NCBI GenBank assembly: GCA_030606485.1
Contig: JAUWGH010000001.1
Location: forward strand, 124,001-188,000
Reading direction: 5' to 3'
DNA: 64,000 nucleotides
From: Promethearchaeota archaeon
GTDB taxonomy: Archaea > Asgardarchaeota > Lokiarchaeia > Sigyniarchaeales > SOKP01
Every line of letters begins with the position of its first letter. The first letter of the stretch is position 1. Both the position numbers and the translations under genes were made by a program. Below the pieces are notes generated by a model. The model was not told the DNA's origin. It saw only the letters and a list, made by a program, of their open reading frames with translations, and ran no database searches. Positions 19,320 to 27,711 of this stretch are shown here, piece after piece.

Positions 19320-20081
19320 ATGAGAAAAATAATTATCGATAAAACGATACATGAAATTCATAATTGGATACGAGATTATGTAAAAAACGCAAACGCTGAT
19401 GGAGTTATTGTTTGTGTTAGTGGAGGAGTTGATAGCGCCGTTATCTTAGCATTATGTGTTAATGCTTTAGGTAAAAAAAAAATAACAGCTTTAATTTTAC
19501 CATGTCAAAGTCAGCCTCAAGATGAAATAGATGCAAAACTAGTATTGGATATGTTTGAAGTTAAATATTATCGTATTGATTTGACTCCAATTTATTTGGA
19601 ATTCCTTAAAGTAACAGGAAAAGAAATTAAGGGAAATATGCTTTCTAAAGCCAATATCAAACCAAGATTAAGAATGATAACTGCCTATTATATTGGCCAA
19701 TCATTAGAAAATCATTTAGTTGTTGGAACAGGGAATAGAACCGAAGACGCTATAGGATATTTTACAAAATATGGTGATGGTGGCGTTGATTTTCTTCCAA
19801 TTGGTGATTTATATAAATGTGAAGTAAGAAAATTAGCGAAAAAATTAGAAATCCCTGAAGTAATCATTAATAAACCTCCATCAGCTGGTTTGTGGGAGGG
19901 ACAGACAGATGAAGGAGAAATAGGTTTTAAATATGATCAATTGGATGAAATAGTCTATAAGATTGATCACAATAAGGATTTGAGCGATATTGACCAAGAT
20001 AAATTATTAAAAGTTCAGAAAATGATGAAGGCTTCAGAACATAAAATAAAAGAAATTCCGAAATTTATTATTAAAAAATAA
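19320..20081 (+). CDS. nadE: NH3-dependent NAD+ synthetase
   Basis: 253 residues; last step of NAD+ biosynthesis, amidating deamido-NAD+ with ammonia and ATP. The PP-loop VIVCVSGGVDSAVIL is at about residues 29-43, GTGNRTEDAIGYFTKYGDGGVDF at the active site, and PIGDLYKCEVRKLA, PPSAGLWEGQTDEGEIGF follow. No glutaminase domain is present, so it uses free ammonia. It starts at ATG 19320 after roughly 300 bases of AT-rich sequence and ends two bases before the convergent next gene. Confidence 0.94.
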   Translation: MRKIIIDKTIHEIHNWIRDYVKNANADGVIVCVSGGVDSAVILALCVNALGKKKITALILPCQSQPQDEIDAKLVLDMFEVKYYRIDLTPIYLEFLKVTGKEIKGNMLSKANIKPRLRMITAYYIGQSLENHLVVGTGNRTEDAIGYFTKYGDGGVDFLPIGDLYKCEVRKLAKKLEIPEVIINKPPSAGLWEGQTDEGEIGFKYDQLDEIVYKIDHNKDLSDIDQDKLLKVQKMMKASEHKIKEIPKFIIKK

Positions 20082-20082
20082 T

Positions 20083-21519
20083 TTATAATCCTTGTATTAC
20101 TTTTCTAATCTCATTAATTTTAGAAGTAATTTTTCCCATATGAGCTCTAATTTTATCCATCTCCCGTTTATATGCAAGATCATCTAATTCTCCTTTTTTA
20201 TACTTTGTCTCTGACTCTTTTTGAGTTTTTTCGATTGAATATCTTTTTCCCTCAAGAACAATTAAATCTTGATATAATTTATCCTTATTATACGTGAAAG
20301 AGCCTTCTTGTAATTGTTGTGTGTCAATAATACTATCAGAAGTTAAAGTTTCTTGAGTAGGTTCTATAACTTTCTTTTGTTCTTTTTGTTTAGATTTCGT
20401 TTCTACACTACTTGCACTTGAAAATACATTATACAATTTTTTAGAACTTATTCTCTTTTGTTCTTCCGTTTGGTCTCCAGAAGTACTCGATAAATCCATT
20501 TCTTCTAATTCCACTGGAGTAATTTTTGGTTTTTTCGGAATCGGAGTGGTTTCTCCTTCTGGTATATTAGATATTTTCATTTTTTTGGCTGAACTTGGCT
20601 CGGTTTTAGATATTGTATCTGAAAAAGGTAAAACTTTTACTTTCTCTTCTTCTTCTTTCGGTGTTACTTCAATTTCCTCAGCGAAAACATGTGTAATTTT
20701 AGGCCTTTTTTTTGAAATTGGTTTTTCAGTGGGTTGAATAACTGATTCTCCACCAATTTTAATTTTTTTTTTAGGGAGAGGAGTAAAATGTGATTTTTTT
20801 GACGATACAATTCCTATCTTTGGTTTCTCATCTAGAATCGGGGCTATTTCTATTTTCGGAGCTTTAATTTTTTTTAATTCTTTCGTTTCTACCTTTTCTT
20901 CCTTCCTAGGAGCTGATTCTTTTTTACGTTGTATAAGTGGAGCACCAATTTTAGGGATAATCACTTTTGGAGGCTGAAGTCTTGATTTTTTTTTTTGTTT
21001 TACTGGAAATTCAGGTGGTGCTCTAGTACTTGGTTTTTTTTTAACATCTTTTATTTCTCTATCTTTTTCTCCCAGTTTTTTTTCTAAATCTGAAATATAA
21101 TTTTTTAATTTTGAAATTTCTCCCTTAAAATCATCTGATACTTGAGAAATTGTTTCTTTAATATCAAATTCTGGTGTGGTTTCGGTTTCTTCATCAGATT
21201 CTTGAATAAATTCTTCTATTTTCTTTTTAATCTCTGATTTTTCCCTATATTCGATAAGCTTTTTAATATTTTCAGTAAGTCCATTTACTTCTTTAAACCA
21301 CAAGTCAAGTGTGTCCCAATTTTCAACTATTTTCAAGGTCTCTTGTATTAAATCTTCTTTATTTTCAAAACCAGATATATTATTTAAAAGTTGCCTTAAA
21401 AGGTTTAAAAGATATTCCTTAGCTTCAATTTCATCATCTGGAGTTGGCTCCTCTTCAAATAATTTTATAAATATCTCTTTTATTTGTTTAATCGCTTCAG
21501 TATATTTTTCTTGAGCCAC
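20083..21519 (-). CDS. Lys/Pro-rich low-complexity coiled-coil protein
   Basis: 478 residues, no family recognised. The first 150 residues are helical and acidic, followed by a coiled coil (KGEISKLKNYISDLEKKLGEKDREIKDVKKK). Then come about 230 residues of low-complexity sequence rich in Lys, Pro and Ser, with repeated PKI / KKPKIT / KIGAP patterns. A C-terminal helical hairpin (YQDLIVLEGKRYSIEKTQKE ... YKREMDKIRAHMGKITSKINEI) follows. The layout of two folded ends joined by a flexible basic linker suggests a scaffold or nucleic-acid/membrane tether, but that is inference. It is a single gene starting at ATG 21519. Confidence 0.7.
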   Translation of the reverse strand: MAQEKYTEAIKQIKEIFIKLFEEEPTPDDEIEAKEYLLNLLRQLLNNISGFENKEDLIQETLKIVENWDTLDLWFKEVNGLTENIKKLIEYREKSEIKKKIEEFIQESDEETETTPEFDIKETISQVSDDFKGEISKLKNYISDLEKKLGEKDREIKDVKKKPSTRAPPEFPVKQKKKSRLQPPKVIIPKIGAPLIQRKKESAPRKEEKVETKELKKIKAPKIEIAPILDEKPKIGIVSSKKSHFTPLPKKKIKIGGESVIQPTEKPISKKRPKITHVFAEEIEVTPKEEEEKVKVLPFSDTISKTEPSSAKKMKISNIPEGETTPIPKKPKITPVELEEMDLSSTSGDQTEEQKRISSKKLYNVFSSASSVETKSKQKEQKKVIEPTQETLTSDSIIDTQQLQEGSFTYNKDKLYQDLIVLEGKRYSIEKTQKESETKYKKGELDDLAYKREMDKIRAHMGKITSKINEIRKVIQGL

Positions 21520-21782
21520 ACAATCAACTTGGGGTACTTAATAAAATAAATAGATTCTTTAAAATTTCTAATTTAAATTACTTTTTTCTAAATAATCTTA
21601 TAATATTATAAATATTTATTTTTTACCTATAAAGCGGATTTTTTTATATTATTGGTCTTTAATTTTTTCTATTAATGTTTTTATTTTCTTTACTTCAAAA
21701 TAATATCTTTTTTAAATATTTTCTGTTTATAAATCTATAAATAACTTTATATAAATTAATTGAAAAATATATTTTGATTTCA

Positions 21783-22481
21783 ATGTCAAAAGAAAAAAAT
21801 ACAATAGATATTATAGATGGAACTCTTGAAGCCGTTAAAAACATTTTTACCCAATTTTCAGATGTATTGAAAACAGCGAAAAATGAATTAATAACTCTTG
21901 AAAAGGACAAATCTCTATTAAGCAATGATAAACAGCAATTAGAAGGGGAAAAGGATCAATTAGAAGAAGAAAAAATCAAATTAGAATCTGTAAAAAATAA
22001 ATTAGAGCAAGACAAAAACCAATTAGAACAAGATAAAAAGAAATTAGAAGAAGAGACAAAAAAATTAGAAAAAGAAAAACAAGAAAGAGATCAAAAAATC
22101 GGTACTCTCACAGAAGAACAAATGAAATTATTGGATGAATATGAAAAATTAAAAGTTGAATTAAAAAAATTTGCAAAAATAGCTGAAGAACAAGAAGAAG
22201 CTGAGTATAATTTTGATAGAATTAAAGCCTTACTGTCTATCTATAGGGTGTTATTAGAAGAAATATGGCAGGGCCAACCCCATTTCCGAATTCTATTGAC
22301 ACTTCACGGTGATAAAGAAGAGATGTCCCGAGAAGAAATTAAAACAACTACAGGAATATCAGGAGCTATGGTTTTGAGAGCTATACATGAATTAGCAAAG
22401 GTTCATCTATTAGAATATGATGAAGATAAGGGTATGGTTAAATTAAAAAAAAGAATGTTTGAAAAAAAATCAATTATTTAG
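21783..22481 (+). CDS. Coiled-coil protein with C-terminal winged helix
   Basis: About 232 residues from ATG 21783. A long heptad coiled coil covers residues 35-130, with near-repeated KNKLEQDKNQLEQDKKKLEEE. The last 75 residues form a winged-helix domain: FRILLTLHGDKEEMSREEIKTTTGISGAMVLRAIHELAKVHLLEYDE, a typical helix-turn-helix plus wing. It could be a DNA-binding protein oligomerising through the coil. Its end overlaps the convergent fprA gene by a few bases. Confidence 0.75.
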   Translation: MSKEKNTIDIIDGTLEAVKNIFTQFSDVLKTAKNELITLEKDKSLLSNDKQQLEGEKDQLEEEKIKLESVKNKLEQDKNQLEQDKKKLEEETKKLEKEKQERDQKIGTLTEEQMKLLDEYEKLKVELKKFAKIAEEQEEAEYNFDRIKALLSIYRVLLEEIWQGQPHFRILLTLHGDKEEMSREEIKTTTGISGAMVLRAIHELAKVHLLEYDEDKGMVKLKKRMFEKKSII

Positions 22482-23664
22482 TATTAGCTATTTCTCTGCC
22501 GAATTCTACGCATTTTTCCAAACTTTCATCATCAGGGTTCCACAAAGCACGTATACCGTCATTAATTACAGAAAAACCGCTCTTTTCTAAATGTTCCTTT
22601 ATAACCTTTATTGATTCTCCACTCCATCCATAACAGCCGAATGACGCTGCTTTCTTGTTTTTAAAACGCATTCCTTTAATCATCTCCAAAATTTCGGCAA
22701 CACCAGATAGAATTCCTCCACCAATAGTAGGTGATCCTACAAGAATAATCCTAGATTTAAAGATCTCTGTAATTAGGTCGTTTTTATCGGTTTTTGCTAT
22801 ATTATACAATTTAACATTAACTTCCTTATCAATTTCACGAATTCCTTTTGTAATTGCTTCGGCCATTCTTTTTGTTCCATTCCACATTGTACCGTATAAT
22901 ATTGTAATTTGGTTTTCTTGGTAATCGTTAGCCCAAGTTAAATATTTTTCTACGATTTGAGTTGGATTGTCTCTCCAAATAACTCCATGACTTGTTGCAA
23001 TAATATCAATAGGGATTTTAAGATCTAAGACCTCTTTTATTTTTTTATCAACAAACGCACTGAAAGGCGTGAGAATATTAGCATAATATTTTATGCATTC
23101 CGCATAAAGTTCATTTTGATCAACAAGATCATTATACATAAATTCATTGGCGTAATGTTGACCAAAAGCATCGTTGCTGAATAATATATTATCTTTGGTC
23201 AAATAACATGCCATACTATCAGGCCAATGAAGCATCCTCATTTCTACAAAGATTAATTGTTTACCATTTCCTAGATCTAACGTATCCCCCGTTTTTACTA
23301 CTTGAAAATTCCAATCTTTATGATAGTGTCCCCTTATTGACTTTACGCCATTTGCAGTACAATATATTGGCGTCTCTGGTATTTTTTCCATGAGTTCCGG
23401 AAGTGCTCCGCTATGATCAATCTCCGCATGATTTGTAATAACGTAATCAATTTTATTTAAGTCAACTTCTTTAGATAGATTCTCAACAAATTCTTTCGAA
23501 AATGGCTTCCAAACAGTATCAATTAGTACAATTTTTTCTTCCTTAATTAAGTAGGAATTGTAAGTAGAACCACGATTCGTGGAATATTCGTTTCCATGGA
23601 ATTTTCTGAGTTCCCAATCTATTTTACCGACCCAATAAACATTATTTTTTATTTTAAAGCTCAT
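22474..23664 (-). CDS. fprA: Flavodiiron protein (F420H2 oxidase / A-type flavoprotein)
   Basis: About 396 residues. The N-terminal metallo-beta-lactamase-like diiron domain has TNHAEIDHSGALPEL (H-x-E-x-D-H iron ligands, about residues 76-90), MLHWPDSMACYL, SNDAFGQHYA and the last His in IATSHGVIW. The C-terminal flavodoxin domain begins near residue 250 with ILYGTMWNGTKRMAEAI. Such enzymes reduce O2 to water, often with F420H2, to protect anaerobes. The start is ATG 23664, preceded by GGGTGA; the ATG at 23670 overlaps that ribosome-binding site and is unlikely. A hairpin (23728-23764) lies upstream. Confidence 0.92.
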   Translation of the reverse strand: MSFKIKNNVYWVGKIDWELRKFHGNEYSTNRGSTYNSYLIKEEKIVLIDTVWKPFSKEFVENLSKEVDLNKIDYVITNHAEIDHSGALPELMEKIPETPIYCTANGVKSIRGHYHKDWNFQVVKTGDTLDLGNGKQLIFVEMRMLHWPDSMACYLTKDNILFSNDAFGQHYANEFMYNDLVDQNELYAECIKYYANILTPFSAFVDKKIKEVLDLKIPIDIIATSHGVIWRDNPTQIVEKYLTWANDYQENQITILYGTMWNGTKRMAEAITKGIREIDKEVNVKLYNIAKTDKNDLITEIFKSRIILVGSPTIGGGILSGVAEILEMIKGMRFKNKKAASFGCYGWSGESIKVIKEHLEKSGFSVINDGIRALWNPDDESLEKCVEFGREIANTK

Positions 23665-23727
23665 ATACATCACCCAAATAATTTATTATTAATTTAATTA
23701 ACGAAATTTTTCTTCCTTTAATAATAA

Positions 23728-23764
23728 CGTTTCTCTAAAATATTAGCGATTTTAGTTAGAAACG
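23728..23764. promoter_or_regulatory. Perfect-arm inverted repeat between fprA and rps11
   Basis: The left arm CGTTTCTCTAAAAT pairs with the right arm ATTTTAGTTAGAAACG over 14 base pairs with a two-base bulge and a seven-base loop. It lies about 65 bases upstream of the fprA start in the only long gene-free stretch here (23665-23987). It could be an operator or an mRNA leader structure for fprA. The rest of the stretch is AT-rich and holds the rps11 promoter region. Confidence 0.5.
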
Positions 23765-23987
23765 ATCTTTTATATTCTTTTTTCTAAAAAAATTGAAAAT
23801 GGGTTATTAATTAATATGAAAAAATAATTGTCATAATATCTTCGTGTTAAATTAAAAAAAACAATGTTTGAAAAAAAAACCTTAAAAGAAAAAAATAGAT
23901 TATAATATTCTTTATCTTAAAAATCATAAAATTAAAAAAAATTGCTTTTTTATTTCTATTAGTAATAAATTAAAAAGGATATTCTAA

Positions 23988-24389
23988 ATGAGTAAAAAGT
24001 CAAAAGAAGAAAAATGGGCTATCGCTCACATATTAAGTTCCTACAACAATACTATTATTACAGTTACCGATTTATCAGGTGCTGAGACATTTGCAAAATG
24101 TTCTGGAGGGATGGTAGTTAAAACTTCAAGGGAGGAGAGTTCTCCGTATAGTGCTATGCAATCGGGTTTTAGAGTTTCCCGAGAGTTAAGGGATAAAGGT
24201 ATTTATGGGGTTCATATTAAAGTTCGTGGACCTGGAGGACATAAAGCCCAAACACCTGGACCCGGAGCTCAAGCTGCTATTCGTGCATTGGCACGGGCTG
24301 GTTTAAGAATTGGCAGAATAGAAGAAGTCACACCAAAGTCCCATGATGGAAGTAGAAGAAAAGGAGGGCATAGAGGAAGGCGTGTATAG
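23988..24389 (+). CDS. rps11: Small-subunit ribosomal protein uS11
   Basis: 133 residues, normal archaeal length. Conserved blocks: [54 protein letters not shown], and the terminal [16 protein letters not shown] that contacts rRNA. In most archaea uS11 follows uS13 and uS4 in one operon with RNA polymerase subunit D; here it stands alone on the opposite strand from rps13-rps4. ATG 23988 follows AAGGAT. Confidence 0.96.
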   Translation: MSKKSKEEKWAIAHILSSYNNTIITVTDLSGAETFAKCSGGMVVKTSREESSPYSAMQSGFRVSRELRDKGIYGVHIKVRGPGGHKAQTPGPGAQAAIRALARAGLRIGRIEEVTPKSHDGSRRKGGHRGRRV

Positions 24390-24510
24390 CCATCTCCTCT
24401 ACGTTTTAAACACCAAGATCTAATTTTATTTCTTAAATGAGGAAATATCTTATTTTTTATATTTTTTATATTAAATACCAATTTAAAAATTAAAGTGGTT
24501 TATTGTTATT

Positions 24511-25770
24511 ATGATTCTTTCGGAAGAAATCCAAAATTTTTTATTAGATAATGCGTTGGAGCGATTTCTAAGATACGTAAAAATTTGGACTACATCAGAT
24601 GAGAATACAGAAATTATACCATCTACTCAAGGGCAAATAGAATTTGGTAAATTATTAAAAGAAGAATTAAAAAATCTAAATTTGGTGAATATTATTCAGG
24701 ATGAGTTTGGATATATTTATGCAAACTTACCTCCAAGCCAAGGATTTGAAAATGTAAAAAAAATTGCTTTTATTGCACATCTGGATACCTCTCCTGCTGT
24801 AAGTGGTAAAGATGTAAAACCTGTGATTCATAAAAATTACAATGGAACTGTAATAAAATTTTCTCAAGATAATGATTTGGAATTAAACATCAGTGATTCT
24901 CCGCAATTAGAAAAATACATTGGACTTGATATAATTACATCCCAAGGAGATACGTTATTAGGTGCTGATGATAAAGCTGGTATTGCTGAAATTATGGCAG
25001 CATGTGCTGCTTGGGATAAATTTCCTGAATTAAAACACGGACCTATTGTAGTTTGTTTTTTTCCAGATGAGGAACTTGGAAGAGGAACAAAAAAAGTAAA
25101 TATTGAAAAATTACCGAAAATCTGTTATACGTTAGATGGTTCTGAGATGGGAGAATTAGAAATTGAATGTTTTGATGCATGGAAAGCCATTATAAAATTT
25201 AAAGGATTGAGTGTTCATCCAGGATATGCTAAAAATTTAATGATTAATGCTGTTCAGATAGCTTGTCGATTTTTAAGCGGAATACCTGAAGCAGAATCTC
25301 CCGAACATACTGAGCAGAGGGAAGGGTATTATCATCTATCCAATTTAAAAGGAAAAGAAGAAAAAGCAATTGCAACTTTAATTATAAGAGATTTTGAAAT
25401 AAAGAACAACAAAAAGCGGATGGATTATATCACAAGTCTGAAAAATGTCTATGAAATTCGGTATCCTGGCTTGAAGATTGAACTAAACTATGAACATCAA
25501 TACGAGAATATGTGTAATTACTTAAAGAAAGAACAAAAAATTATAGATTTAGCTGAGAAGGCGATGGAGTTGGCAGGAATAGAAGTAAACATTCATTCAA
25601 TTAGAGGTGGGACGGATGGTTCTCATTTGAGTGCTATGGGTATTCCAACTCCCAATATCTTTACTGGGGGTTTATTATTTCATTCTAAAAAAGAATTTAT
25701 TCCAACTTTAGCCTTACAAAAAGCTGCTGAAGTTGTAATTCATTTGGCAGAATTATTTACAAAGGAATAG
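24511..25770 (+). CDS. pepT: Peptidase T (tripeptide aminopeptidase, M20B)
   Basis: 419 residues of the M20 zinc-peptidase family. FIAHLDTSPAVSGKDVKP holds the first metal ligand, LLGADDKAGIAEIMAA the bridging Asp, FFPDEELGRG the catalytic and metal glutamates, YTLDGSEMGELE the next ligand, and the C-terminal IRGGTDGSHLSAMGIPTPNIFTGG the last His region. This order matches PepT rather than other M20 enzymes. It cleaves N-terminal residues from tripeptides in the cytosol, which fits peptide fermentation. It starts at ATG 24511, 120 bases after rps11. Confidence 0.92.
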   Translation: MILSEEIQNFLLDNALERFLRYVKIWTTSDENTEIIPSTQGQIEFGKLLKEELKNLNLVNIIQDEFGYIYANLPPSQGFENVKKIAFIAHLDTSPAVSGKDVKPVIHKNYNGTVIKFSQDNDLELNISDSPQLEKYIGLDIITSQGDTLLGADDKAGIAEIMAACAAWDKFPELKHGPIVVCFFPDEELGRGTKKVNIEKLPKICYTLDGSEMGELEIECFDAWKAIIKFKGLSVHPGYAKNLMINAVQIACRFLSGIPEAESPEHTEQREGYYHLSNLKGKEEKAIATLIIRDFEIKNNKKRMDYITSLKNVYEIRYPGLKIELNYEHQYENMCNYLKKEQKIIDLAEKAMELAGIEVNIHSIRGGTDGSHLSAMGIPTPNIFTGGLLFHSKKEFIPTLALQKAAEVVIHLAELFTKE

Positions 25771-25960
25771 AAATTTAATTTTTATTTTTTCTTTTTATTA
25801 TATTAACGTTAAAATATTTTAACTTAACATATTTGTAATATTACTTAGAAAAAATAAAGAAATTAGAAGAAGAAATAGATTAAATCCCCGATTTCTACTT
25901 CAGATATTTCTTTTTTTTAAATTGCTTATTTTATTAACTTCTTTTTCATTACTTTTTTAA

Positions 25961-26227
25961 TTAAAAAGAACGAGAATATCCTCCTCTCGATCTATGTTGC
26001 ACAGGTGCTTTTTCAGTTATTACAACATCAATGGCTTGTGGACCCTTTTGTCCCTCTTCAATTGTGAACTCTACTTTATCTCCTTCATTTAATGTTTTAA
26101 ATCTATTTTCTTCAGCTGAAATCGCAGTATAATGAACAAATACATCCTTTTCCTCCCCCTCATCTTCAAAAGTAATAAAACCATAGCCTTTTCGGCTATT
26201 AAACCACTTTACAGTTCCATTTACCAT
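25961..26227 (-). CDS. Cold-shock domain protein with Arg/Gly tail
   Basis: 88 residues from ATG 26227 (TTG 26239 is less likely). One cold-shock domain: [15 protein letters not shown] (RNP1) and [10 protein letters not shown] (RNP2), then [18 protein letters not shown]. The tail [11 protein letters not shown] is short and Arg/Gly-rich, unlike a plain bacterial CspA. It is a single-strand nucleic-acid-binding protein, probably an RNA chaperone. CSD proteins are patchy in archaea and common in bacteria, so it may have been acquired, but codon use is like its neighbours. Confidence 0.92.
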   Translation of the reverse strand: MVNGTVKWFNSRKGYGFITFEDEGEEKDVFVHYTAISAEENRFKTLNEGDKVEFTIEEGQKGPQAIDVVITEKAPVQHRSRGGYSRSF

Positions 26228-26413
26228 TCTTAAAACCAAATATTAAATCTACTAACATTGTTCAAATTGAAACAATTAATTATTTGATGAACTTAGTAAT
26301 ATTAAATTCTTTGTTATTTTAATAAATTAGATTAATGCATTATCTATTTTTTTTTTGGAAAAGAAATTTTAAAAATGAGTAGAATATTTAAAATTAGAAG
26401 TATCATAAAATTT

Positions 26414-26929
26414 TTACTGTTCACTTACTGGTTGTTCTTCTCTTCCATAAAATGAACTAGAACTTACAAATTTAAGTGTATCTTCTTCATCTTTTTTTAA
26501 AATATATGAAGGTGAATCAATTCTTTTGCCATTGACTTCAATATGCCTATGTGTTATGAATTGCCTTGCTTGATAAATTGAATTAGCAAGACCTTTTTTA
26601 AATACTAAAGTTTGAAGTCTTCTGTTTAAAATATCTTCAACAGTCATAAGTAAAAGATCTTCAAATTCAGCATTTTTCTCGATAATTCCCAAACGAATCA
26701 GTTTATCCATTAAAACCCTTAATTCTTTTTTTTGTCTTTCTGGTGGAAGAGTTCTTATTTTTCTGGCAGTTCTTCTATAATTCCCTAATTGCGTTCGATG
26801 TTTCCAAAATTCTCTTTTATTTCGGAGTCCATATTCTCCTAAATATCTTAATTCTTCTTCAATTCTTTGTTTTTGGAAGGGATGACTGGGCTTCTTATAT
26901 TTTTTCTTTAATCTTCTTGGATCTCCCAT
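26414..26929 (-). CDS. rps4: Small-subunit ribosomal protein uS4
   Basis: 171 residues. The N-terminal MGDPRRLKKKYKKPSHPF, typical of archaeal uS4, and the S4 RNA-binding domain (RRLQTLVFKKGLANSIYQARQFITHRHIEVNGKRIDSPSY) are clear. It binds 16S rRNA early in small-subunit assembly. It lies 17 bases after rps13 on the same strand, the usual archaeal order, but rps11 does not follow. The Glu-rich C-terminal tail is normal in archaea. Confidence 0.96.
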   Translation of the reverse strand: MGDPRRLKKKYKKPSHPFQKQRIEEELRYLGEYGLRNKREFWKHRTQLGNYRRTARKIRTLPPERQKKELRVLMDKLIRLGIIEKNAEFEDLLLMTVEDILNRRLQTLVFKKGLANSIYQARQFITHRHIEVNGKRIDSPSYILKKDEEDTLKFVSSSSFYGREEQPVSEQ

Positions 26930-26946
26930 TTATTTTCACTTTATTA

Positions 26947-27441
26947 TTAATATTTCTTTTCTAATTGTCGGCGAATTTTTTTTCGGATTACTCCCACGAC
27001 AAGACCCTTACGACCTGTAGAGCGTGTTCTCTGCCCTCTAACCTTCAGACCGAACCCATGCCTATAGCCTTTCCAAGATCTAAGTCTTCGCATTCTTTCA
27101 ATATCTCTTTTAACAGTTAATTCCAAACGAGGTCCTGTTATATGGAGATATTCACCAGTTCTTAAGTCTTTCTGTCTATTAACCATCCAATTGGGAATCC
27201 CATTTTTTATGGGGTCCTCAATTATTTCTTCGATTCTTTTAATATCTTTTTCAGAAATCAATCCTATTCTTATTGTTGGATCTATATTTGCAATTCTTAA
27301 GACTGCTTGCGAAAATCTTAGTCCAACACCTTTAATTTTCACTAATCCAAATCGGATCGGCAATGTACCATCTATATTAGTACGTAGTATTCTAATAATC
27401 TCTTTGAAAGTTTTTTGCTTTATTATAGTTTCTTGTGCCAT
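26947..27441 (-). CDS. rps13: Small-subunit ribosomal protein uS13
   Basis: 164 residues, archaeal/eukaryotic length. FGLVKIKGVGLRFSQAVLRIANID is the helix-hairpin-helix core, then GIPNWMVNRQKDLRTGEYLHI and the rRNA-binding C-terminus SWKGYRHGFGLKVRGQRTRSTGRKG. It contacts the subunit bridge and the P-site tRNA. It is first gene of the rps13-rps4 pair and starts at ATG 27441; no ribosome-binding sequence is obvious, as expected for a leaderless transcript. Confidence 0.96.
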   Translation of the reverse strand: MAQETIIKQKTFKEIIRILRTNIDGTLPIRFGLVKIKGVGLRFSQAVLRIANIDPTIRIGLISEKDIKRIEEIIEDPIKNGIPNWMVNRQKDLRTGEYLHITGPRLELTVKRDIERMRRLRSWKGYRHGFGLKVRGQRTRSTGRKGLVVGVIRKKIRRQLEKKY

Positions 27442-27711
27442 TATATTATTAAATATAATAAGGAGATAATTATTAATTTTATGATTAAAAAAAAATACGC
27501 TAAATATTCTACTGTTTTAACTCTGAATAAAAAATTTTAATTTCTACAAATTAAAAATAATTATAAAATATTGCATATTCCTATACAAGGTAAATAAACT
27601 TTAAAGTATTAATGATTCAGCCATCTATTAACCAATACTTTATTAAATTATTTAGGAATGATAATTTTCGTTGAAAAATTGATTGAGTTTTAAATAAAGA
27701 CGATTTTTAAA

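Noticed and set aside
27475-27540. Short reading frame after a GGAGAT sequence upstream of the HdrC-GltD-HdrB gene
   Set aside because: Only about 19 codons, poor spacing to its ATG, no recognisable sequence.
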